Source: Platerodrilus igneus
Taxonomy: Eukaryota > Arthropoda > Insecta > Coleoptera > Lycidae
DNA: 64,000 nt
Direction: 5' to 3'
NCBI GenBank assembly: GCA_036346225.1
Contig: JARFIW010001491.1
Coordinates: 1,674,001 to 1,738,000 of the forward strand
Shown one piece after another: positions 45,436 to 58,510 of this stretch. The notes under the pieces are model-generated. The model saw only the letters and a program-made list of their open reading frames with translations, was not told the DNA's origin and did no database searches. How positions within the stretch are numbered: the first letter of the stretch is position 1; each line of letters opens with the position of its first letter. A program made the position numbers and the translations under genes.

Positions 45436-45738
45436 CCGCACTTCAAAATATTTTTCAGTAATTTTGGACTGTACGCTAATTCTAAAGATTTGGCAAAGCT
45501 CAGTGTAGTAACTAACCGGCAGAAAGAGACTATAGCTCAGGAGAACTTACGGTTATTCACTCAGGCTCAGGTAGTAGTCATACAAGTATGAATCTTGTTA
45601 TAAATAAACAAACAACGAGAAAAGTAGAAAAGTGTGTAACAGGTTAATAATAGAACAATAGACAGAATACTAGACAATCATTGTAGCCTATACAATGTTT
45701 AAAAAATTAGTCATGAGAGAGTCGAGCTCGCACTATTA

Positions 45739-46386
45739 GGGTTCCGTACCAATACTACAGTGTGCAGTCAATAAACCAAATTAAGCTGTTTTTATTTTTT
45801 ATATATATTTAAATCTTATCCAAATTTGATTGTGATAACTGAATAATGAATATATTGTCCCACATTGTACTGGTACATTAGTAAATGCGTTGTCCATTAC
45901 TGTGTTTAAAATTTTTTTCTAAGCAACCATTACACTGTCAAAAAAACCTGCAGTTTTCCGATAATCTATGACTCAATAGCTACTACCCTATTAAATTTTA
46001 GGTTTGGAAATGTAGGAGAAGAGGGGGGAGGGCAGTTATTTTTGGCACATTTTGAGCTATATCAGGAAGACTACTGGACCGAAAATTTAAAAAAAATTTT
46101 TAGAAGCCTTTTAGAATCCTCTTTCAAATGATACTTCACACGATGTATTTATTAAAACTTGTTTTCCTTTGACCGAATTAACCCCCGCCATTTTAATCTA
46201 AAAATATTTTTTTCTATTTTCGGACTGTCGATGTATGTGCGCACCATAAAGACCTAGCATTGTGCCAAATTTCAAATTCCTACGTCACATAGTTTTCGAG
46301 AAAAACCTTTGTGACAGACGGATGGACGGACACGAGAGTGATCTTATAAAGGTTCCGTTATACCTTCCTTATAAGGTACGGAACCC
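45739..46386. mobile_element. Tc1/mariner-like MITE
   Basis: The ends GGGTTCCGTACC and GGTACGGAACCC are perfect inverted repeats flanked by TA on both sides (45737-45738 and 46387-46388). The 648 bp interior has no transposase. The region before the right end contains gtgacagacggatggacgga, a block common in insect elements of this type. Confidence 0.8.
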
Positions 46387-46388
46387 TA

Positions 46389-48450
46389 AAAATTATTAAC
46401 GCTTGTTGTACACAATGAAATTCCTGTACGAAAAGTATACTTTAGATAGACAACATATTAAATAAGATAAACTTCAAAAATCAAGTAAGAGATTGTAAAA
46501 GTTAACCTAGGTGCAGCTATAAATAGTGGATATAATTTAATAGTTGGTAAATGTTTTATCAAAACCGAAGGTTACAGATTCGAATCCTATCTGGGGCCTT
46601 ATATTTTTCATCTTTCAACTACTAGCTGTATTTGAAATGATCGTTTAGGCTTTAAATAAAGATTTAAGTTATTATTTCACCTTATTAACCTTTGATATTT
46701 CACTATATTCATAACTGCTGACTAGTTGTCTACCTTGTTAAACACGCCGCACTAGCTTTCTGCGTCATGGATAAAAAAACCTAAAAACCTATCACATAAA
46801 ACGATCTTCTATCGTCCTCAAAATTAAAAACATTGACCTTAATTATCTCAGGCAATGTGAGCACACATGATGTGTGATTTATTTTCACTGTTATAAATAT
46901 ATCATTAAATTTCAAATCAACATCGGCCAAAAATTTATGTACAACACCATAAATATTTCTTCTTTACAAACTTACAGTTGCCATTTATATAATCAAATAA
47001 ACAATATTTAAAATTCAAAATTTATCCTTTTACACACTGTTAATAAATATCATACAAAAGTAAACTTAAAAACAAATTTCCAAGCTATCCCTTTCTGAAA
47101 TTCCGTACCTAATTTTATAATTGATCAATTATGAGAATAAGGCCTGCAGAATAAATCGTGCACTTCCCGACTTTTATTAACCTTTTTCAAAATAAACCTT
47201 TAAAAGTGGATTTCATCCTTATTACAACAAATTTCACTATATTTTTTTATTTAAGAATAATTTCCAAATAAATAAATTATAATTATTAGAGCAATTATTA
47301 ATTTAAAACAAGTTATCGCCACCAAGTTATTCAGAAATATCTTCATAACATAAATTTATAGACACAGCAAACCATTTTCCCAATTAAATTATTTAGAAAA
47401 GTTCCCACAAACTAATTCTTTGTTGTATCGCATCAAATTGTAATTTAAAAGCACCAAATTCTCCCAATCAAGATATTTAGAACATTTTCAACATTAATGA
47501 ATTTGTTATTTGACCTAATTATTATAAAATTTAATCGCACCACAGAAATCCTTGAAATGCTTTTCGAGAATGAAACAAATTGTTACAGAAAATCATTTTC
47601 AAACTTCAAATTCTCACAATTCAAATTATTAAAAATTGCTTTCAAAATACCTTTTAAAACGGTCTGCATTTAGTAGCGGTTTAAGGCGCATTCTGGTACA
47701 TCCATTCCAAACATACAATTCAATTTTATTCTTTTTCAAGCTCTGATTTACTTCCACTATTTCTTCTAACCAAGTTGACACTTTTTAATGTAAATCTACT
47801 ACACCATTTTCACTCATTTTCGTAAGGTACAAATTCTTGAAAATTATACATTCTTAGCTATTTATCGAAAGAGAAGAACGAAGAGAACCTTTCTCAAAAT
47901 TTTTGTTATTTTATATTTTTAGAACATGTACCATGTAAAGAAAATCACGTCCAAAATCCAATCAAAAATATTTCTTAATACAAATACTACAATAAACGAT
48001 TCCCACGTCCAATCCCGATTATTTATTGCCATAATTTCGGGGAAAAATACAATATTCCTGTGATCAAGTCGTCCTCACACGAAATTCAATAAAAATAAAG
48101 TTGTTTACTATCTTTTCCAACAAGCTGCATGCCCAAAATCTGAAAATACTTCATTATCTTGTATTTCTACATTCCTATCTCGTTTGATCCCAAAAAAATC
48201 TTTAAATTTTTACACAATTAAGATTTTTCTTCCATCTTTATAACACGTGCATTGTAAACAAGTTGTTCGGTCTTGAATGGCCTCATTGTTAATGTTGAAT
48301 TAAACATGTTAATGCTTCTCAAATGTATAGAATGCTAATTGCATCATGATTTATTTTATAGAGTGCCTTGTAACAAAATAATAATAGTTTTTGTAAGAAA
48401 TGTCATTCAAATCCTGTCAATTTTATATGTACACATTTTTTGCTTTGCTC

Positions 48451-48452
<2 letters not shown>
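46389..48452. other. No recognisable gene; weak tRNA-like patch
   Basis: AT-rich sequence. At about 46537-46602 a patch reads AATAGTTGGTAAA and then CAGATTCGAATCC, resembling box A and box B, but the T-stem does not pair well. It is at best a tRNA or SINE relic. Confidence 0.35.

Positions 48453-48482
<30 letters not shown>
48453..48482. repeat. (AT)n microsatellite
   Basis: An AT run immediately left of TGTAATGTAAAGG and a run of about 13 G. Confidence 0.9.
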
Positions 48483-48486
<4 letters not shown>

Positions 48487-50231
48487 AATGTAAAGGGGGG
48501 GGGGGGGTACAAGGCTTCTAAGAGTAGATTTGTGTTAAAAAGGGTGTATGCCAAACGACATAATTCATATATAAGACCCAGTAATTCAAAAACTATATTT
48601 TGCCGTACTTTACATATGCTAAAGTATTTACCATTTTAGTTTGAAACGTATGTGCCAAAAGGTAAACAAGATGACTTAATGACGTTGATACAATGCACGG
48701 TACTCAAGGTTTTATACTAAGTTGAAATTTTATAAGCCATTGAAAGTACATTTGCCGTCGGAAAACCGGACGCGTCTACGGATATCTACAATCAACCAAG
48801 CGTCCAGGTCTTGTGTGAATTATTTTGGCTTTTCATTTAAGTAGAATCAACTTTTGGACGAATTGTAAATTCAAAATTATAAGTGAATAGTACATTCAAA
48901 GATATAATTGGAGAATTGTGAAGTGTTTAGGACCAATGGTAGAAATTAGGATTGTATGTAAAGACTATAGTTAAGGTATTTGTGACACTAGAGAAAAGAA
49001 AAGTTGTTATTGGATAGTTTTATGCTTTTAAAATGTGATTAAGTAAGCTAGTTTTGTTGTGCTTATTGCCTAGCGAAGTAAATAAGGGGATTCTATTTCG
49101 ACTACTTTTAGTAAAAAGACGTGTTTTGCAAACCTGCGTTAAAGTTGTATAAATATTTGAATAAAATAAATGTTTTTGAGTTTAAAGAGTATGATTATTA
49201 AAGTGAAGGTATAAAAGCGACGATTATAGAAGAATATTTAAAGTGAAGTGCGACGGGAAAGCAACGGATATTTAATTAGATTTGAGTGAGATTGGTATTG
49301 GAATTGGAACGATTTTGGTTAAAAGGCAGTAGGAGATTCGAGTGGTTATAAAAAGCGACGGCGAAGCAACGACGATATTAAGAATTTTGGAGTGATTTGG
49401 ATAAAGATTAACGGCAGTAGGACATAGAGTGGACATTGAAGTATAGCAGGGCATAGATTGAATTGGAACAGGACGGCAGGATAGGTTTGGGATTGACTAC
49501 GGCAAGGCGAAAGGATTAATTGGAGCACGCAGAGAGAAAACAGGAGAACAGCAAAGTACAGGGGAAGAATCAACGCAGAAATCAAGGGAACACGGAAGGA
49601 TTAACGCAGGGGAAGTAAATACTACGGTTTATTCAAAATTCTAAAATCAGGGTAAATTATTTCAGATTTGGGGTCATCAAAATTATATCAAGACACCTGG
49701 AGGCGATACGCAAGTTCATCAGTGATTGTGAATCCTTGTAAAGGCGCGTACGGCTAATAAGAACTTGAGCCAGCAACATTTAAAGAAGGCATCAGCGCAG
49801 TATAATTCAGGTGAGTACCGTGAAATATCTTAAAACGTCAGATAAGTCATAAATTTGTGGTAGTAATTTAATTTGGCACAAGGCAACGTTGATCGTAATA
49901 AAAATTTGGCATATACAAAAGTAGATTAAAATTTAGTACTAAAACAAAAGAGTGTGCAGTTTGGTTGGGCATTGCACATCTACTTATAACGGAACTCACT
50001 ATAAGTAGGTGAACACCCTGAGATAAAGGTTTCATATAGTCGAGGCATTGTAATAAACAGTTAAATAGATAACCAACCAAACTTTGCTAAAACACATCAT
50101 ATAGGAGTCATTTATTGAATACTAAAAATAGGGGCGACGACAAAAGTCGTGTATCAGAATTTATAAATAAAAGTAAAATTAAATTATAAAAAAAATAAAT
50201 ATTAGGGCGGAGGGGTGGAGTAATAGCAGCA
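48483..50231. repeat. Candidate solo LTR between two (AT)n runs
   Basis: It starts TGTAATG directly after an AT run, and a plausible end TAATAGCAGCA lies a few bases before the next AT run (50236-50284). Its length of about 1.75 kb equals that of the solo-LTR-like repeat at 35032. It contains AATAAA signals near 49160 and no coding frame I trust. No second copy in the window confirms it. Confidence 0.35.
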
Positions 50232-50234
50232 TAA

Positions 50235-50235
<1 letters not shown>

Positions 50236-50284
<49 letters not shown>
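50236..50284. repeat. (AT)n microsatellite
   Basis: A pure AT run of about 48 bp. Confidence 0.95.
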
Positions 50285-50286
<2 letters not shown>

Positions 50287-53200
50287 ACAACAAGCAGGTT
50301 TTTTATTCACTACATCAGTTATATGGAAATGGTCAACCTCAGTTGATCCAAATAAGAGACAAATAGCAATCAGTGCAATGCAATAATTAATTTTAATCAC
50401 AAATTTTTGTAGCACATCGCACTGGTCCAAACACAAGTATTATCCAATTAAAATGACATTTCTGACGAATTATTATCTTTGATTTATAACTTTGGGAATT
50501 TGATAAAGCTTATTTCTGCAGCTTCATGTTTGGAAATTAAACTTCCAGGTTTATAATTACAACACAAGAATACAGCGCCTAATAACTTTTTTCAACTTAA
50601 AATTTCTGCGACTATATTTTATAAAAGAATTAACATTTCCAGTAATTGATTTCTAACATGGAGATTTTAAAAGAGTTTTTTGATTAAGCGCTTTACAAAT
50701 GCATACACTTACGAGTCATCTACTGTATTTATATTATTGTGGATTACTTTTAATCGAGTTCCAGGTTGCGCGTCAATAAAAGGTGCTTTCGATTGCCCGG
50801 AGTCGTACGCCTAATAAAAGATGCTATGAAAAATGTTTCCAATTGTCCGTCGTCTAATTATTTTTGCCAGCTTTCTGATTAATAAAACCACTGTAATCAT
50901 ACATCAGATTTATAATAATACAAATAATCCTCTTATAAACAATCTTTCAAATACAAAATAATGCACCTACAACAACTTTCTCTTACAAACAATAGTTCAA
51001 CTATAAAATTAATGAAAAATAACTTCCTTTGAACACATATGTTGAATACCATATAGCGTCTACAATATCTGTTTAAAACTAGGATGATCTCACTCAATTA
51101 TACTAAACGAATCTTAAACACGGGATTATCATTCACAAACAACTCCATGATTAAATCTTCCTTAATAAGTACAATAATTATCTTTAAAAGTCGTGTAATT
51201 TACTATCCTTCACTATAAAAGCGTGTTCACCTTATTTGACTTCAGGTAGGTTCAATTGTTACTTTGTGTAATGACGAAAACCTGTATCGTTGGTTTGTCA
51301 AACCCTTAAAATTAAACTAGGTTGACTCGTTATACACTACTTTTACTCTAAAATCAAACTAATCAAGAGTCTTTAGAAACACTTGAAAACCTAAACAGAT
51401 TACTTTAAACTGAACCGTTACACATCTTCTTTTAATTTACCAGATTTGACTTTATCCAGAACGTAATCATCAATCCACGCTCCAAAATCGCTTAAATCGT
51501 TTTAAAAAGTAAACTTTTTTATGCAAATTGATCCATTCCTTATACAGTGTGGAACGGCCAAATGAAATAAATTCATTATTTCGATAACTGTACATATTTA
51601 AAGAAAATGCCAAAACACGTCAATTTTTGATTATGAATTGACATCCTGCAACAAAAAAATTTGATCCCTACATTGAACCACCTTCGAGTGACAGTTAGAA
51701 CCCCCAATTTTTTAAATAGGAAATATGGGCTTGTGATATATCGTTTGAAAGTTCTCTTCAGTCTCTATTCAGAAATGTTATTATTTTCCCAAGTGTTCTT
51801 TTTAGGTGGTATCAATTAAAAAGAGATAAAAGTTACCATGGCAATGTTAGTTTTGTTTAAAACGCCTTAGCAAAGTATTGTGTAATTATAACTACATGAC
51901 AGTAGTTGTCAGTGTTATATTTGTCGTTTGAATTTCGTTAACTGCAATTCAGAAACATGGATAGATTAACAAGCTTTACAGTAACGGTGAGCCCAAGGTA
52001 TGCTTGACATCTTCCTTCCTTATAAATTTTAATGCTCCTGGATTAATGGTGCGCCTTGCGCATGCGTAAGCGTAAAATTCTTTATACAGCAATTTCTCAC
52101 TATCTAATATTTCAAATTCGCTAAAATTTGGAGGATATATTAGGATTGACCTTTAGACGCTCACAAATGAATTTCTTCTGTATCGGATCATAGATAGTCA
52201 TTACGGACGCGCTAACGTAAAATCCTTTTAACACGCATTAACTACAATTTCTATCTGATTTCAATAAAATTTTCAGAGATTTTGCAAGTTAAATCTTAGA
52301 TAATCAGCTATGGTTTTCAGCGCTCATGGATTCATAATACACTTTATGCGCGCCCAAACGTGAAATCTATGTTGCATGCATAACTTGTCAATTAAAATGA
52401 GCGCAAAAATACCTTAAAATTTTATAGAAGCTTGGATGTGTGTGCAATTTTCCAGTAAGACTATTTCTTCATAATATTACAATAGAACATAGATAATAAA
52501 GTACCTAGTACATTTTTTTACAACGAGCAATTAAAAGAGGGACTTACAGTAGGCATATTAAATGAGATAAAAAGCTGGCACAATTCGGCAAATTACCAAG
52601 CCTAGGAAAGTGTATTCGTAAACATTCTCATGAATTGAAAGACACCGAAATCATTGAAAATTACTTAAACAGACAAGTATAAAAATTAAGTCATACTGAT
52701 CAATCAATGACGCAAATATCGATATTAAAAAGAAACTGGTGAAATACATATAACCATTCTCATGCCCCGACATACCCTTGACCTCGATCTTAAATCATAC
52801 AAACCGTGTGAACAGAGAAACTGGGTAATCCCCTAGAATAACGTAACTTATAAATACCGACGTAGCATAATGGAGGTGATGGTTTATATTCCTTCAAATC
52901 CTTCAATACAAACTTTTATCTTCAGTTGATTGATAAGCATCATCGTCGAGCGGGTGAACAGGTTAAGTAATTCGTAACGGTAGCTTTGAATATTGGTTTG
53001 TAGTGACTCAAGTTCCAAACGCGAAAGTATCACGGATTCTAGAAAAGTACCGTGACATTGTAAAAGTGTTTCTGGAGTGAATACTTTCCATCGACGAAAG
53101 TTGGAGAAATGGATTACTGAGACCCAAGTTTTCCTGCACAATAGGGTCGTTTGAGCCTTTGTATTTGATAACAAGTGGCGATTGATAGAATATTTGCTAC

Positions 53201-53505
53201 ATATTCTGTTGATATATATTTCATTATTTACATAAAATTTATTGGTATCAGTTGTTTACGTTGGCGCGCGCTTAGTTAAAAGCAAAATGTATTGGGAAGT
53301 TCTAATATAAACAAGTATCACAATTGTATTCACATAAAACCAGTTAAATTGGTTGGATAACTATAATTAATCTAAGATATTTATTTTCTTTTAGATACTG
53401 GAATATTTGGCCAATTAGGAGTAGAGTTTAGTTTATTTGTGTTGGGGAGTTACAGCCTAGTTCTAAACCAAAATTAAAAATAGGTAATACCGAGTTAGAG
53501 GAGAT
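50285..53505. other. No recognisable gene
   Basis: AT-rich sequence. A 96-codon minus-strand frame at 52884-53174 has no recognised similarity or supporting context. Confidence 0.4.
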
Positions 53506-53515
53506 AGATGAATTT

Positions 53516-53568
53516 TGCTATTTATATTTATATTTATATATTTATTTATTTATATTTATATATTTCTA
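53516..53568. repeat. TTTATA-type low-complexity run
   Basis: Repeated tatatttata units. They produce the artefactual IYIYIY start of the downstream frame. Confidence 0.8.
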
Positions 53569-53571
53569 TAA

Positions 53572-54110
53572 TTACAAAAGATGGACGTAGCAGAAGGGAT
53601 ATAGTAGCTAGAATAGCTCAAGCTAGAAAAATGTTTTTAAAAAAGAAAAACTTACTAATAGCTAATAGTATTAGTTTAGATAATAGAAAAAGTTTCTTAA
53701 AGTCGTACGTATGGAGCGTTCTACTATACGATAGTGAAACTTGGACAATTAAAGAAGTAGATAAGAAAAAGATAGAAGCTTTTGAAATTTGGTATTATAG
53801 GAGAATGTTAAAGATTAGTTGGGCAGATAGAGTAACAAACGAGGAAGTTTATAGAAGGATAGGTGAGGATCCCTGTATGTGGAAACAATTGAAGGTCAGG
53901 AGAGATAGAATGATAGGGCACCAGTTAAGACATGAGGGATTATTTAGTAAAGTCTTAGAATATAAACTACCAAATAAAAATAGAGTAGGAAGGCCTAGAC
54001 AAAGCTATATTAGTCAAATTATTAGAGATGTAGGTTGTGAAGGGTATGTAGACCTTTTTAGACTAGCTCAGAATAGAAAAGAGTTTAGAGCTGCGTCAAA
54101 CCGACTTTAA
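53572..54110 (+). pseudogene. LINE reverse transcriptase C-terminal fragment
   Basis: From about KDGRSRRDIVARIAQARK the frame is open for 180 codons. It reads the typical C-terminal region of insect endonuclease-RT LINEs: YVWSVLLYDSETWTI, KKIEAFEIWYYRRMLKISWA, RRDRMIGHQLRHEG, GRPRQSYISQIIRDVGC and FRLAQNRKEFRAASNRL. The palm with its catalytic aspartates is missing upstream. Copies of the same family lie at 19370-20235, 24540-25130 and 54478-54640. It is probably RTE-like or related, though the clade is not certain. Confidence 0.75.
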
Positions 54111-54161
54111 GTAGGTTCGAAAACAAAACAAAAAGAAAAATAAAAATCAGTTAACTAAATG

Positions 54162-54341
54162 TCACCAGGACATGACTCACAATTGGTTAGCGGTCTGGCA
54201 TGTTGGTAGCGTTTCGTTGCTTAAGCCTTACCATAACATATAATTTAATAAACGTCACCATGGCATAACTCACAATTAGGTAGCGGTCTGGCATGTTGGC
54301 AGCGATTCGTTGCTTAAGCCTTACCATAACATATAATTTAA
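54162..54341 (+). repeat. 92 bp tandem duplication
   Basis: Two units (54162-54253 and 54254-54341) share gtcacca...actcacaatt, agcggtctggcatgttgg and gcttaagccttaccataaca with few differences. They lie between two fragments of the same LINE 3' end. Confidence 0.85.
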
Positions 54342-54477
54342 CACTTTTCCTTTTTGAAGCGGATAACCAGGTTATATTTCATTTCCTTATAAATGGTAAT
54401 CATGTAAACATGTTAGAGTTCTTTAACAACCATCAGGTTGCTAATATCTATGTAGAGCCAGCTAGATAGGAAAAAGG

Positions 54478-54640
54478 TAGAAGGATATAGGAAGACCTAG
54501 ACCAAACTATATTAGTCAAATTATTAGAAATTTAGGTTGTGAAGGGTATGTAGAGCTTTTTAGATTAGCACAGAATAGAAAAGAAGTTAGAGTTGCGTCA
54601 AACCGACCTTAAGTAAGGTCGATAACAAAATGATGATGGG
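54478..54640 (+). pseudogene. Second LINE 3'-end fragment
   Basis: It repeats 53985-54125 (ggaagacctagaccaaacta, tttaggttgtgaagggtatg, gcgtcaaaccgac) with frame-breaking changes. It ends in a short ATGATG tail, which may be the true 3' end of the family. Confidence 0.7.
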
Positions 54641-56689
54641 CGTATTTGTTAAATACTCTGATATTCATGTTTTGATAATATATGATAGGTGAACGTCTTA
54701 CAGTTTTATTTTCATTTGTACTTAGTTTAAAATATTGGGGAAAAGAATGTACACAAGGCTCCATCAACCTGGGCGGCAAAAAGAAATAACCATTTAATCG
54801 TCTCTTAAACTACCAATCGTTTAGTGAGACCGCATCCAGATGGGTTGACGTTCAACGACTTCGTATTAGACAGAATTCAAAAACCTTTGTTACGTTCATT
54901 TTCGGAAATAATTGGTTAGTTTATGTACAATAATTTTTAACTCAAATCCCTTTGGCGTTAAACACGAAAATTAATTCCGTAAATTAAAATAACCCTTTCA
55001 CGTCGTTAAAATTGTATTGTAATTAATAATAAATATCCTATATATTTTACTTGATAAATCTTTCTGCGCATTAAAAATAAATATCCTTTCTAAGAATTTC
55101 TTAACGTGGAATTTACGCCATAATTATATAAGCGAGAACGTCTTTCCAATTATCCGATAATTAATGCGTATGTGTTTGCCCTTTGAAAGAATTCATGGAA
55201 TAAAAGCTGCATATTATTTCAATAAACTCGGGTTTTTATTTTATTTCCTTAACAACAAGATTACTTTGAGCTCTGTGCTTTAGCTAAACAAATTTAATAT
55301 TCACTTCCTATTCGAATAGCAACACGAAAACATCCGTCCTGTTTTGCTTCGTTCCGTTTTTTGTTATGCGAATTTTGTGCACGCAATGCGATGTGGTAAG
55401 TATTTAGGGTTTTTGTAAAACGGTACTTTTCGGCTTCAATAAATTAATTTATTGTTCGTAATTATTCTAGCTTCTTGCGGGGGGCACGATAATTCCTTGA
55501 GTTGCCGCTTCTTGTTGTAATGGGAGACCAAACGCGTTCTTCCTGGGCGTAGGCCCACCTACTCGCTGACGTGGACCAGCTACTGACTCAACCCCGACGT
55601 CAGCAACTCGAGGGTGAGTTCTTTTGTTTTCTCTCGCTACTTAATTTGGAACCAGATCGCCTGGGATTTTACCGTTCAAGTATAATGCATTTTCAAATTT
55701 AATAGATCTACACGAAAATTATTGCCCTATTTTGGTATCTATTGGCATTATATTAATGCAGTACTATTTGTTTTTAAATAACTAAAAATACACTACTTGT
55801 TAGCGTAAAAATGGTTTAAAGACTTGCTGGCATGTGTGAAAACGTTGTTGCCATTATATTTGTAACTATAGGTTAAGTTTATATTTACGAAGATCTAAAG
55901 CTGTAGTTTTTAGGGTTGCGTTTGGATCTTTTTTACTAAATAATGTCAGGGAGTAATTACCTAAAAACTACAGCTCGCCATTTTCATGAGTAATTTTTTT
56001 TTGGCTGTTTGGGGGTTTCTCATGATGTATATGTAAATTGGGGACATTGATTTTTTTTGTTGGGTTTGGGAATACTGCGGTCTGCAAATATTTTGTTTAA
56101 TTATAAGTTCTCTTTCTTTCCTTTGTATGTTTTGTTCGGAGTGTGAATGAGTGAGTGTATATCAATCTCTCTTTATTTCAGGTTTCTCTTTAATTTGTCT
56201 ATAGGTATAAAACCCCGCCCACTCACCGATTGAGCCCGGTCATACTTTTTATTTTGCTTTGGTTGTTTTGTAGGCTACGTCACTGTACGTAGCACCTTTC
56301 AGGGTAGTTACAAGTGATAGTATTGTAGTTTGTATACCCCTAAAAGATTTGCATTTGATTTTATAGAATTCACCTCTCACCACTGCATGCTAGCTGGTGC
56401 AGCATTTACTGTTAAGTCTCTTTTGTAGAATAAAATTTAATTCAGACAACTAGCATCGATCACGTGATGGGTTGTTCAATGAGAGAACATTAAGCACCTA
56501 CATTATTTTTTGACAAGTCATGCTCAATTGACAATGTACCACAGCAAATTTCTGGTATTCGTCAAGTATTCACTCGAGTATCCTACATAATGTTCATAAC
56601 TAACCCAACCTTTTTCTTTCAACACAATGTCCGTCGCTTCTTGTCCCAATTACAGTTAGTCCACTTCATTCAGAGATTACTTTCCTCAA
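54641..56689. other. No gene recognised; one GC-rich patch
   Basis: A GC-rich patch at about 55485-55620 (including gacgtcagcaactcgagggt) stands out in AT-rich sequence and may be an element end. Nothing else is supported. Confidence 0.35.
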
Positions 56690-57084
56690 CATTCTGAGGG
56701 ACGAGTAAATTTTGTAAACCTATTTTGTCCCGTGGCGAGTCCAGCTTTGACATCTTGTTATCTCGAATTCAACCCTAGAATTTTATCCCATAGCAAATAT
56801 GTAATTGTTCAACTAGTACAGTTTCAAAATTACCAAGAGCGAATGTTCAAGATTACAGATCTTATAGACGGGCTCAATCCTGATCATGTCGACATTTTTC
56901 GGGTACCATATTCCTACACTGCTGTCGTTTTACATCACGACAGGACCGTTTTTTCTGGACATTATACGATCACTGTGTGAAGAGATGATGGCAGTTGAGT
57001 ACATTGCAACGATTCAACAGTCAATTCCACCTCCTTCGACCAGTTGATGAATGACGTTTATGTTTTGTTTTTCAAAATCTTGTA
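56690..57084 (+). pseudogene. Ubiquitin-specific protease (peptidase C19) C-terminal remnant
   Basis: The frame reads SKYVIVQLVQFQNYQERMFK, like the USP pattern of P-x-Y-L-I-I-x-L-x-R-F. It then reads YTAVVLHHDRTVFSGHYTIT, matching the USP histidine box (xSGHY), where the catalytic histidine of the family lies. After a TGA come RDDG, another TGA where tryptophan is usual, and VHCNDSTV, matching the family's W-x-x-F/C-D/N-D-x-x-V. YVLFFKIL, like the usual Y-x-L-F-Y ending, follows. Two in-frame stops show decay. The Cys-box half is absent, so it is a partial copy of a host or element-borne deubiquitinase. Confidence 0.55.
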
Positions 57085-57085
57085 A

Positions 57086-57265
57086 TACACACACACACAC
57101 GCGCACATGCACACGCACATGCACACGCACACGCATACACACACGCGTACACTCACGCACGTACGCATGCAGTCACCCACGCGCGTACGCAGCCACGCAC
57201 GCACGCACCCCATACACACACTCCGACACCTCAGCACGCACACACTCTCACGCACACATTCGAAA
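57086..57265. repeat. CA/CG-rich purine-pyrimidine alternating microsatellite
   Basis: Degenerate (CACACG)n and (CGCA)n over about 180 bp, nearly all alternating purine and pyrimidine. Frames here are open on both strands only because of the repeat. Confidence 0.9.
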
Positions 57266-57269
57266 AAGC

Positions 57270-58350
57270 TACGTGCCACACGTACTTGGCAGATGTTTTT
57301 TTATGTACCCAACTACTTCACCAGGAGGCGTCAAGCTATGAAGTGGTACGCCGGCGGCTTTTGATTTCACGGAGGCCTTACAGTCGCTGTTAACTGTTGT
57401 GTTTCTTATTCTAATTGGAGAAGATGAAGCCTAAATATTTTATGGACTGTATTGAATTTCATTCTATTTATTGTACGTTGAAGGAGTTTAAGATTGCAGC
57501 TGTGCCGATATGAACATCAATTTCATTATTTTTTTAAGTTCTTGACCCAAAAGCCAATCTCGGTCATACATCAAGAACCTGAACTTCTAAAATTTCAATT
57601 TATTATTATTAAATTCTGGTTGCATAATTTTTCACTAATGGAAATGGCTTTGAAGTTTCAACTTAATAATTGTGTGCAAATTTACGATATTTTAATTAAA
57701 AATAAGTTATTTAATAAGAAGCAGTCGACTCAGTGCATACAATAGCAAATGCCATTCATGGTCTTATACATCTTAAGAATCTGGTAATTGGTAATATCCT
57801 TGCCACTAATAGATATTAAGCTAATCAGAGGCGCGATGTTAAGGAACTACTAAGGTAAATACAAATAATTGATTGCGTAAGGTATTGTTTACAGACTGTT
57901 TTATTTTAGACGTAAAAATGTTTGTATTGTATAACAAGTGAGTTGTTACGTTTATATAGCAGGATATGCGAGTAATAATATGAAGATATTTCGCATTAGG
58001 TTGAACAGATCAGGTCCTTGATCATGTTATTAAAGATGACTACTGCAATAAAAAATTACAAGTAGGAGGTAATTTAAATCACTTTGCTTAAATTATATCT
58101 TTCAGCTGACTGACTGAAAAGGTATTTTGCACGACCTGGCATGTTTAACCAGGTAGAATTAGTTTTTCATACTAAAAGTAAATGTGACAATAAGACCTCC
58201 ATTTATTTTTAGTTTACAAAAAATTAATTAATAGGTTTGTGTTCACATTTTTATGCCAACTTTAAGTTTAAAATTTCCATAAACTATTTTAAATATTTTA
58301 ACGGTCTTAAGTAACTTAATATTACCAAAATATTGATAACTCTCTAGTGA
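57270..58350. other. No recognisable gene
   Basis: AT-rich sequence. An 83-codon frame at 57494-57745 has no recognisable features. Confidence 0.4.
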
Positions 58351-58354
58351 TGCC

Positions 58355-58510
58355 TTACATTTGATTTTCCAATGTTCCACCCGAAGGTACTACATTGGCC
58401 AGGAATCGAGTTTTTTACCTGAAAAATTTTGAATTTTGCCGAACCCTTGCCGTTCCAAGCAAGGTAGGGATCTTTAACGTGCGTGACAACACTCACAGCC
58501 GAGACCTTGT
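58355..58510 (-). mobile_element. 5'-truncated SINE copy
   Basis: It matches the tRNA-unrelated 3' half of the SINE. On the minus strand it reads ACGCACGTTAAAGATCCC, then CCTTGCTTGGAACGGC, then GTAGTACCTTCGGGTGGAAC and CAAATGTAAGG. The tRNA-like head is missing. No target duplication was recognised. Confidence 0.8.

Noticed and set aside
46537..46602. Possible tRNA gene
   Set aside because: Box-like motifs are present but the T-arm and acceptor stem do not pair, so it was noted only as a relic.
49272..49585. Minus-strand frames of 60-79 codons
   Set aside because: They have leucine/cysteine-rich random composition within a candidate LTR and overlap each other.
52884..53174. 96-codon minus-strand frame
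   Set aside because: No motif, neighbour or promoter supports it; its length is possible by chance.
57051..57364. Three overlapping frames of 73-96 codons on both strands
   Set aside because: They are His/Thr/Arg or Cys/Val repeats produced by the CA-rich microsatellite.
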